Source: Candidatus Saccharimonadota bacterium
GTDB lineage: Bacteria > Patescibacteriota > Saccharimonadia > Saccharimonadales > Saccharimonadaceae
DNA: 38,138 bases
Direction of reading: 5' to 3'
Assembly: GCA_017404795.1 (NCBI GenBank)
Contig: JAFRBR010000022.1
Location: 1 to 38,138, forward strand
Notes under the pieces: generated by a model
What the model saw: only the letters and a program-made list of their open reading frames with translations
What the model was told of the DNA's origin: nothing
Database searches by the model: none
Program-made: the position numbers and the translations under genes
Shown: piece after piece, positions 29,935-36,995 of the stretch
How the letters are laid out: each line of letters begins with the position of its first letter
Position numbering within the stretch: the stretch's first letter is position 1

Positions 29935-31093
29935 AATCCTGGAGAAAAAGCCTCGTGCCGAGGTAGAATTTTGGACCGACCCCAAGTATTACAAAAACGT
30001 CACCAAACTAACCACCGAAATTGGTGTAGCTTGGGGCGAAGAGGTCCGTCGTCGCAAATCCACCTATATTCGCGTCCGCAAACTTCCTGCTGGTAAATTC
30101 CATCGCTATGCCAATTGGCATTTTAGGGATTATTTTGACCATTTTAGTCTCACCGTCAGGGAACTCATCATCGGCAATATCGTCGGGTTCTTTGGCTTTC
30201 TGGCTGGTCTTGTCACTAGTTTTTGCCGCCTAGTCAAGAAGCGCAACCGTCCCAACATTATCTTTCTTAAAGGTGGCTATGTCTGCTTGCCCGTCGGTCT
30301 CATCGCTCGTCTTTTCAAAATCCCTTACATCATTCACGAGTCCGATGTCGTAGCCGGTCTCGCCAATCGCCTGCTAATGAAAAAGGCCAAAAAAGTCGCT
30401 TTTGGCATGCCTCCTTCCGAGGAGACTTTGGCTGAGCACCCCAATTACGTTTGGACTGGCATTCCGGTCGGCGCCGAGTTTAAGTCCGTTAATTCTGCTC
30501 AACAAAATTCCTTCAAGCGCGCCTTTTCTTTTAATGCTAATCAACCCCTTGTAGTCATTACTGGTGGTTCGCAGGGTTCTGAAAACCTCAACGAAGCCAC
30601 CCGTGCTATTTTGCCAGATTTGCTCAAATTCACTTCTGTCGGCCTCGTCGCCGGCCGCAAGCACTACGAAGACATGGTCGACCTCAAGAAGTACGAAAAT
30701 TGGGATCAAGCCTCCCTCGAATCCAACTTCCGCATGTGGGAGTTCAATACCACCATGAACGAGTTGATGGGCGCTGCCGATGTCGTAGTTTCTCGCGCTG
30801 GTGCCACTACTATCGCCGAGCTCGCCGCCCTGAAAAAAGCCGTGATCTTAGTACCTTTTGAGCGTCTCCCCGGCGGTCATCAAGAAAAAAATGCCGAACG
30901 TCTCAAGGAGGCACACGCTGCCTCAGTAGTTAGTGATATGGCCATGGTTTCTAACCCCAGTCTACTTCTAGACGAAATCCGTCATTTGGTTAAATCTCCT
31001 CGTCAGCGCGCTGATATGGCTGACCGCTTACACCAAGAAGCTCGCACCGATGCCGCTCGTCGTCTCGCTGAAATAATCCTCGAGGAGGTCTAG
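29858..31093 (+). CDS. murG: UDP-GlcNAc:lipid I N-acetylglucosaminyltransferase
   Basis: 411 aa GT-B enzyme. N-terminal KILVVGGGSGGHITPAVAV (about 4-22), central LKGGYVCLPVG (about 131-141), GGSQGSENLN (about 231-240), SRAGATTIAEL (about 311-321) and the KxxIxxP-like VILVPFERLPGGHQEKNA region. Makes lipid II. SD GGGAGG; start lies within ftsW. Slightly longer than the usual 355-360 aa through an insertion at about 60-120 (HRYANWHFRDYFDHF). Confidence 0.95.
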   Translation: MSKMKILVVGGGSGGHITPAVAVVREILEKKPRAEVEFWTDPKYYKNVTKLTTEIGVAWGEEVRRRKSTYIRVRKLPAGKFHRYANWHFRDYFDHFSLTVRELIIGNIVGFFGFLAGLVTSFCRLVKKRNRPNIIFLKGGYVCLPVGLIARLFKIPYIIHESDVVAGLANRLLMKKAKKVAFGMPPSEETLAEHPNYVWTGIPVGAEFKSVNSAQQNSFKRAFSFNANQPLVVITGGSQGSENLNEATRAILPDLLKFTSVGLVAGRKHYEDMVDLKKYENWDQASLESNFRMWEFNTTMNELMGAADVVVSRAGATTIAELAALKKAVILVPFERLPGGHQEKNAERLKEAHAASVVSDMAMVSNPSLLLDEIRHLVKSPRQRADMADRLHQEARTDAARRLAEIILEEV

Positions 31094-31094
31094 G

Positions 31095-31751
31095 GTGGGC
31101 AAGAAGGACAGGAGTACTACTGTTAGAGGCGAGGGATTTCGGAGCGATGACAAGACCCGTCCAGAACTGGCTAACAAGCGCCAGCACCGTCAATCTACTT
31201 TTCGCATGGGCCGCACTATCGGCGAACAGCGCGAAAAGCTCGAAACTAGAAATGAACGCAACGCCGCCAGAAAGCAAGACAAAAAGCGCCAAGCTCGCCG
31301 GGTTATTTTTACTGTTGTTGGCTTCATCACCCTTATCGGAATTCTAATTTTTTTGTGTTTCTTTTTTGTCGGGAGCGGGGAACCAACCCCCACTACCCCT
31401 GAGCCAGCCGAAGAGCCGGTTTCCACAGAGCCTACCATCGAGATTGTCGACGAAGACGCCTCTGCCGGTAGCCGCATCACTAATCGCATGCGTTCATACG
31501 TCGCTCAGGCCGAGCAAGATTTTCGTGATCTCGGTTATAAACCCACCAAAGCCGTCGTACCTTCTGGTGCTATTCGCGAAGTTGATTTCTATCTCGAAGG
31601 TCACCCCGGCTTCATCAAGCTCTATATCGACCGCGGTTCGGCCGTATCGGTAGAAGATGCCGATCGCATGCTTCGCTACCTCTCCGCTCAGGGCGTCACC
31701 GAATTTCATTATATCGATGTCCGCATCGCCGGCAAATCCTACTGGCAGTAG
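31095..31751 (+). CDS. FtsQ-like bitopic protein
   Basis: 218 aa. Start is GTG 31095 with GAGGAGG six nt upstream, 1 nt after murG stop. Long basic cytoplasmic N-terminus (about 1-70), one membrane segment (about 72-92), Pro/Thr/Glu linker, then a folded extracytoplasmic domain (about 125-218) ending YIDVRIAGKSYWQ, the position and strand pattern of the FtsQ C-terminal beta domain. Smaller than typical FtsQ, lacking a clear POTRA domain. Assignment rests on topology and on being the last gene of the dcw cluster. Confidence 0.65.
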   Translation: MGKKDRSTTVRGEGFRSDDKTRPELANKRQHRQSTFRMGRTIGEQREKLETRNERNAARKQDKKRQARRVIFTVVGFITLIGILIFLCFFFVGSGEPTPTTPEPAEEPVSTEPTIEIVDEDASAGSRITNRMRSYVAQAEQDFRDLGYKPTKAVVPSGAIREVDFYLEGHPGFIKLYIDRGSAVSVEDADRMLRYLSAQGVTEFHYIDVRIAGKSYWQ

Positions 31752-32017
31752 CCCCCAATAGCGCCAAACTCCCAGTTGCTTTAGGGAAGGGAAGCGTTCG
31801 GGTTTTGTTCTGTTCCTTCTTCTCTCCTACCAGTTCGGTTTTTGTTCGGAAAAATTATCAGTCAAAAAAACTAGGGAACGACACCAATCAATCTAAAATA
31901 ACAGGGAAACAATAGAAATAGGGAAATAAACTAGGGAAAAAGTCAAATCCAAAAATCAGTAACTCGGAGGCCATAAAAATCAAATTTATAGGGGTAGACG
32001 CTGAAATTCATGAATAA
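31752..32017. other. A-rich intergenic stretch with AGGGAA repeats
   Basis: No gene seen. AGGGAA occurs at 31873, 31903, 31920 and 31933 in similar A-rich context. AAAATAACAGGGAA (31895-31908) is identical to 23741-23754, and TTTGTTCGG near 31841 matches 23731. The meaning is unknown. Confidence 0.5.
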
Positions 32018-32200
32018 GGGCGGGTGGCGGCACATGTTTTTCTAGCTGCATAAAGATCGATTTAAAATTTTAACACGTATATTCCTGACGGCGCCGAGAA
32101 AGTTGCCCTTTAGGGCAATCTTTCCCGGACGCCCAGTGTATGACGTGCTTAAAATTTTAAGTCCCGCAGCTAGAAAAATATGTGCCAACAGGACCCGCCC
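32018..32200. repeat. 183-nt nested hairpin, distant member of structured repeat family 1
   Basis: Same ends as family 1 (GGGCGGGT / CAGG + ACCCGCCC) but a much longer interior: GGCACAT-TTTTTCTAGCTGC paired with its complement, then TTAAAATTTTAA-ACGT arms and a GCCCT TT AGGGC tip. Lies between the convergent dcw cluster and ATPase gene. Confidence 0.65.
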
Positions 32201-32433
32201 ATTCCTTAATTTGAGCCATTTCTCTACCCATCCAGAAATACTTATGCCTAAAAGACGATAACTTGACCGTCTAAAAAACATAACCGTAATGTCCTAAAAT
32301 ATGCATTGTGCGACATTAAACCTATATTGAAAAGGCGATTGCTGTATCATCCAAATCCCGCCCATTTTGCCGGTCCTGCCCCACTTCATTTAAAATTCAT
32401 ACTTTGCTTCTCCACGCATTTTCAAAATTTTCT
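32201..32433. other. intergenic, possible decayed repeat fragment
   Basis: No gene seen. On the minus strand GGGGCAGGACCGGC near 32370-32385 resembles the 3' arm of family 1. AGACG...CGTCT near 32253-32273 can form a weak hairpin. Confidence 0.3.
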
Positions 32434-35400
32434 TTAATGCTTAATGGCCAAGAATCCGTCTACCGAATTGTCTTTCGAGGCGTGGTGATCACTCCTCTGA
32501 ACAGGGGTCGATAAGGGGAGGGAATGGTGGGTTGGCTGGATTTCAACCATGGACTTTTCTTGGTATTCTACCTCTGGGTGAACAGGGGAAGAAGCAGCAT
32601 CCCCACTGGCAGCCCCAGTAGCAGTATTTACAGGGGCGGGAGAAGGATTAACAGGGGAAGAAATAACCGGCTTCTTTGTAGTTTGTTCGCCCTGACCACC
32701 TTGTTTATCCTGTTTACCCTGCTTATTTTGCTTATTTGGCTTATTTTTCTTGAACTTGGTTCCCTCTTTTCCCGGTACTACCTCTTTTTCGGACGCCCTC
32801 GCTTTTTCAGACTCCACCCCCACTAACTTAGCTAAATCCTTGAGCCCCAGCGCTTCCCGCCCCTCAGCCGCATTTGGGCTCAAATTTTGCCTCCGAAAAT
32901 CACCCTGGGGAGTGGCTGGCTTACGCGTGTTCGGTTTTCGTTCGGGACGAGATTTCTTCTCTACTGGCGCAAAAACCGGCCTTTCTTCCCCACCCTCAAT
33001 CACCATCCGTGGCTCCTGCCGTCCCGAATCCGCTAATTCCCTCTTATACCGTTCAGATTGCTCGATCGTCTCGCGGATTTCCGCCTCCACCTCCATCCGT
33101 GGGCGAGCAAAATATTCCCGAGAATGGGCCACAATCGCCTCAAAATTGTCTTTCGGCGTATCAGGGATGGACAGGGTAGTAGCCGAGAAAGCCGGCACCT
33201 TTTCGCCGTTAATAATCATCGATATCACAAAATGCCGGTTATTTAGCTGGATGATGTCCGACTCATCAAAAGTCGGCTCAAATTGCTTGGCCAGCACCGG
33301 CGCATCATCGGCTGACACTCGGAAACTAATCGTCGTCCCCACGTTGCCAAACACCGCATCACGCACGCTATCAGTCATTTGGGCCACATATTGGTTGGCC
33401 ACAGTCAGATTCAGCCCGTATTTGCGCGCCTCGCTCAAAATCACCGCAAATGAATCGGTCGCAAAGTTCTGAAATTCATCCACATACAGATAAAACGGCC
33501 GCCGATTTTCAATCAGAGGAATATCCGAGCGCGACATCGCTGCGAGTTGCACCTTGGTCACGATAAACGCCCCCAGAATCGCCGCATTGTCCTCGCCAAT
33601 TAGCCCCTTAGACAAATTCACTACCAGTATCTTGCCCTCATCCATAATTTTCCGAATGTCAAATGACGACTTGGGCTGGCCGATGATATTTCGGATAATC
33701 GGATTAGCCGTAAACGCTCCCACCTTGTTCAAAACCGGCGCGATCGACTCATTGACCTGTTTTTCATTCCACTGGCCAAACTCATGTTTCCAGAATTGTA
33801 ACACCGTCACATCTTTACAGTATTCTAGAGTCTCTTTACGAAACTCCTTATCAGTCAGTAGGCGCGAAATATCCAGCAAGGTCGTAGATGGCCTGTCGAG
33901 CAGAGCCAGTAGGGTATATCGCAAAATGTGTTCCAGCCTCGGCCCCCACGAATCGCCAAACATCCGCTTCAGTACCCCTATCACTTCCGAACAAATATTC
34001 GGTTTTTTAGCCGGATCGGTCACCTCTAGAGGGTTAAAGGCCACCGGAAACGCCGTATCCGCCGGATTGAAATATACCACATCATCTACCCTAGATTCAG
34101 GGATAAACCGCAAATTATCAATCGCAAAATCTCCGTGTGGGTCTACAATGCAGTACCCCTGATTGTAAAACACATCCGAGAGCGCCAAGAGCTCCAGTAG
34201 TCCACTCTTCCCCGCCCCTGTCTGACCAATGATGTACACATGCCGGCTCCGGTCACGCCTCAGCAAACCAAACTGATGATTAATCCCCCGGAAATTAGTC
34301 AGCCCAAAGGCCGAAATATTCTCGTCATTAGCTACCACCCCAGTTAGCATCGGTAATTTGGCTGGCGGCTCGGCAGTTTTAGAGGTGGCCCAGACGATAT
34401 TGGGTGTTTCTACCGAAGTATGCGGCAGGTGATAAACACTCGCCAGTTCCGAAATATTCAAGATAAACCCGCGATCGGTGAATTGCCGCATCTTATAGGC
34501 GTCTAAATCGCTAGGATTAAAAGTCCCGCCAACCTGTTTAAATCCGTTCAAATTAGTGGAATTATACTGCTTAAAAGTCCCTACTAGAGCTTGCATATTG
34601 AGCTTAGCGTCGGTTTCGTTTTGTCCTACATAAGCGAGGCGTATTTTGACTTCATACCCCAGTTTAGTGGCCTTTTCTTCGGCCTTACTGATCTGGGTCT
34701 TGGCCCGTTCGGATAGCTCTACTTTTGCTTCAGAATTAGTTCCCCCCGCCGGTGGCCGAAATAGCGCCCCAAAAGCCTCTACCAGCCAAGTCCAATCTAT
34801 CCCTGTCCCACCGAGGATAGACCGCTTCCCGGCTTTTATCCGCTGTACCCACTTATCAGTGGTATTTTTATGCCAGTCATCTGGTATCGGTCGGGCCAAA
34901 ATCTGAATCCACATCTCCTCTGAATTATCGGGGTCTAGCTTGGCCAGCGTCCCCGTAATTCCGGCCAAGGGGTCCACCTCAAAAGTATCAAAAGTCTTAA
35001 TCGGCAGAGCTTCATTATCAATTAGCCCCAGTTCTGCCATGTAATTTACCGGATATTCGCCCCGCTTATCTACATAGTCCTCATTCATCTTATAAATCTG
35101 CACCGTGGGATACTGTGAATAAATCTGCCCCTCCACAAAACTCTGCAGGATTTTTGGCACCCACACATAAAACCGGATTTGCCCCTTAGTAGACACGATT
35201 TCAAATGACAAATGCTCCTGCACCCCACCGCTATTCTTGAGCTCCTGCTTATCCCGTAAAATCCCATGCAGACTAGCAAACAACTGCTCCGCCGCTAGTT
35301 CCTTCTTGTCGTTCTCACGGGGAATTTCCAGCATCAAAAGCACCGAATCTACGTTTAATACCTTAATCCGGTTTAATTTCTTATAATTCCGATAAGTCAA

Positions 35401-35469
35401 AAACGCCAACACTGAGACCACAGGTATCCAGAATATCGGCATCAGAATAAAGTGTATAACCGCGTCCAT
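32434..35469 (-). CDS. VirD4/TraD-like membrane-anchored ATPase (type IV secretion-type)
   Basis: 1011 aa. N-terminal membrane segment (about 5-25), an extracore region about 30-380, then a RecA-like motor: Walker A IGQTGAGKSG (about 410-419), Walker B LYVDEFQNF (about 660-668), and a following ANQYVAQM segment typical of coupling proteins and HerA/TraG ATPases. The C-terminus (about 830-1011) is a disordered, Lys/Gln/Pro-rich tail with KQNKQGKQDKQGGQ. Such ATPases are common in CPR and are linked to DNA or protein movement across the envelope; no VirB partner genes are in view. TAGAAT ends 7 nt before ATG (leaderless candidate). 19 nt after the sigma4-HARE gene. Confidence 0.82.
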   Translation of the reverse strand: MDAVIHFILMPIFWIPVVSVLAFLTYRNYKKLNRIKVLNVDSVLLMLEIPRENDKKELAAEQLFASLHGILRDKQELKNSGGVQEHLSFEIVSTKGQIRFYVWVPKILQSFVEGQIYSQYPTVQIYKMNEDYVDKRGEYPVNYMAELGLIDNEALPIKTFDTFEVDPLAGITGTLAKLDPDNSEEMWIQILARPIPDDWHKNTTDKWVQRIKAGKRSILGGTGIDWTWLVEAFGALFRPPAGGTNSEAKVELSERAKTQISKAEEKATKLGYEVKIRLAYVGQNETDAKLNMQALVGTFKQYNSTNLNGFKQVGGTFNPSDLDAYKMRQFTDRGFILNISELASVYHLPHTSVETPNIVWATSKTAEPPAKLPMLTGVVANDENISAFGLTNFRGINHQFGLLRRDRSRHVYIIGQTGAGKSGLLELLALSDVFYNQGYCIVDPHGDFAIDNLRFIPESRVDDVVYFNPADTAFPVAFNPLEVTDPAKKPNICSEVIGVLKRMFGDSWGPRLEHILRYTLLALLDRPSTTLLDISRLLTDKEFRKETLEYCKDVTVLQFWKHEFGQWNEKQVNESIAPVLNKVGAFTANPIIRNIIGQPKSSFDIRKIMDEGKILVVNLSKGLIGEDNAAILGAFIVTKVQLAAMSRSDIPLIENRRPFYLYVDEFQNFATDSFAVILSEARKYGLNLTVANQYVAQMTDSVRDAVFGNVGTTISFRVSADDAPVLAKQFEPTFDESDIIQLNNRHFVISMIINGEKVPAFSATTLSIPDTPKDNFEAIVAHSREYFARPRMEVEAEIRETIEQSERYKRELADSGRQEPRMVIEGGEERPVFAPVEKKSRPERKPNTRKPATPQGDFRRQNLSPNAAEGREALGLKDLAKLVGVESEKARASEKEVVPGKEGTKFKKNKPNKQNKQGKQDKQGGQGEQTTKKPVISSPVNPSPAPVNTATGAASGDAASSPVHPEVEYQEKSMVEIQPTHHSLPLSTPVQRSDHHASKDNSVDGFLAIKH

Positions 35470-35488
35470 ATATATTATTCTATCATAT

Positions 35489-36517
35489 TTATGCTAAAGT
35501 ATAGGAATTTCGCCCGACTTTTTTAAACAATTTCTTATTTTGCAAATTCAGTAAAATAGTCGTTTCTTTCACCTTGCGCACATGCAGGACGTGCTTGACG
35601 ATTTCTTCCCTGGTCAGTGGCCCATTGGCCTTCTTCAAGACAGACTCGATAATCTCCGAAATCGTCCCTTTCTTATAGCCCCAGCTAGATAATGCGTAAA
35701 TCCCCCGCCCAATCAGGACAAACCGGTCGTCTTTGATCAGCTCGTTATGGATGGCCTGTACGGTCACATTCTTCCGTTTAAAGTTGGACTCGCGAATTTC
35801 TTTTGCGATTTCCGAAAAATGCATCGGCTCCTTCTTAGTCTCTAGAATCACAAAAATCTTGTCCCGGATGTTCTTAGGGTTGACCGACGGCCATTTAGCC
35901 AGGCCCCACACGCCATTAAGGGTAGCCAACAGCTTAGAAATTGACGCTACCGCCTTTATGTAGTCAGGGTGTTCATAATTTAATTTGTTGTCAAGTTCAT
36001 CAAGGGTCATTGGCTGTTTATTTTCGCGGATTACCTTTACGATTTCGTCCACTCGGCTTCGGATCTTTAAACTATCACCATATTCGGCAATCCCAATTGC
36101 CACATTATACTTGTCATTTTCTTCAACCACAGATAGACTTTGGGCAAAAGTCGCAATAAAGTAAATCCCAGAGCGCTCTTCGCTAGTGGTTTCGCGTCCA
36201 TAGACCTTATCAGCTAAATCGGTTAATTTAGCCACTCGCCCCATTTCAGTCAGATTGCGGATCAGAAGCTTCTCTGCAGGAGCCAGTTCTGGAATTTCGC
36301 CCTCCTCAGCGCAAATCTGGAGCCGAATTAAGATCGCCTTTTCTAATTGTCTTACTCGCTCGCGAGTGATAGACAACATTTCGCCGATTTGTTCAAGAGT
36401 TTCTTTGCTGCCTTTTAGACCAAAACGACGCGAAATAATCTCTTTTTCGCGGTCTTGTTCGATGATTTCTAGACTGTCTTCGATTGCATTTTTGAGAATT
36501 TCTGCATTTTGGTCCAT
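35489..36517 (-). CDS. sigma-region-4 / HARE-HTH protein (RNA polymerase delta-like)
   Basis: 342 aa. Residues about 15-65 read as sigma70 region 4 (KEIISRRFGLKG, TLEQIGEMLSITRERVRQLEKAIL). About 150-230 and 230-342 contain winged-helix HARE-HTH/RpoE-delta-like units (QPMTLDELDNKL; PMHFSEIAKEI; GPLTREEIVKHVL). No region 2, so it cannot recognise a -10 by itself; an accessory RNA polymerase factor or activator is more likely. SD AAGGAAA upstream. Probably co-transcribed with the ATPase downstream. Confidence 0.8.
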   Translation of the reverse strand: MDQNAEILKNAIEDSLEIIEQDREKEIISRRFGLKGSKETLEQIGEMLSITRERVRQLEKAILIRLQICAEEGEIPELAPAEKLLIRNLTEMGRVAKLTDLADKVYGRETTSEERSGIYFIATFAQSLSVVEENDKYNVAIGIAEYGDSLKIRSRVDEIVKVIRENKQPMTLDELDNKLNYEHPDYIKAVASISKLLATLNGVWGLAKWPSVNPKNIRDKIFVILETKKEPMHFSEIAKEIRESNFKRKNVTVQAIHNELIKDDRFVLIGRGIYALSSWGYKKGTISEIIESVLKKANGPLTREEIVKHVLHVRKVKETTILLNLQNKKLFKKVGRNSYTLA

Positions 36518-36692
36518 CAGTTTTTCCTTATTTCCACCCCTGTTAATATTATCAATTTATACTATAATATCATAGTTTTAATGTGGTGTCAACTATGAAA
36601 TTATCCATTTTCCATTACTATTGTAGCACATTTTTTACAAAATTTGAAAAAAGTTATAAAAACATAAACACAATCACGGTATTCACTTTATT

Positions 36693-36709
36693 GTTGTAAA
36701 AATTACAAC
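36693..36709. promoter_or_regulatory. dyad operator candidate upstream of surface-protein promoter
   Basis: GTTGTAA AAA TTACAAC, perfect 7-bp arms, 8 nt before the -35. Near-identical to 20060-20076 at the winged-helix gene. Confidence 0.6.
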
Positions 36710-36716
36710 TGTTTTG

Positions 36717-36746
36717 TTGCGCACAATAAACCAGTTGTGGTATAAT
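36717..36746 (+). promoter_or_regulatory. promoter of the terminal surface-protein gene
   Basis: TTGCGC (36717-36722), 18-bp spacer, extended -10 TGGTATAAT (TATAAT 36741-36746). Expected start about 36752, immediately before the first stem of the folded leader. Confidence 0.75.
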
Positions 36747-36752
36747 AGAATC

Positions 36753-36934
36753 GCAATCATTAGAAATATTTTACATCAAGGCAGCGATATTTAATATCCG
36801 TCCATCTGTAGAACTTAAAAATGGCATCGTGAGGATGTCAGTGGGTTCTATAGGTGGACTGCCTGTAAGATATCTCTGATGATTGCACCCCTCGCGGTGC
36901 CATTTTTACACCTCTCTCATAGTAGATGGCACCG
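36753..36934 (+). promoter_or_regulatory. pseudoknotted, possibly switching 5' leader RNA
   Basis: Stem C 36753-36764 / 36875-36886. Hairpin GATAT TTA ATATC at 36786-36798. Stem A 36800-36814 / 36845-36859 (15 bp with wobbles). Arm B 36817-36834 lies in the loop of A and pairs with B' at 36890-36907 (18 bp with two wobbles), giving an interleaved fold. B' can instead pair with ATGGCACCG at 36926-36934. All mismatches are G-U in plus-strand RNA. No known riboswitch class is recognised. Confidence 0.6.
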
Positions 36935-36995
36935 TAAGGGGGATGACTATTAACATGAGTAGGCACCAGTCCTCACTCAGAAATAAGGAGCACCA

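Noticed and set aside
32042-32281. 79-codon minus-strand frame
   Set aside because: It covers the long nested hairpin; no RBS and no protein-like pattern.
31752-32433. Replication origin
   Set aside because: AGGGAA repeats are not clear DnaA boxes and dnaA/dnaN are not nearby; evidence too weak.
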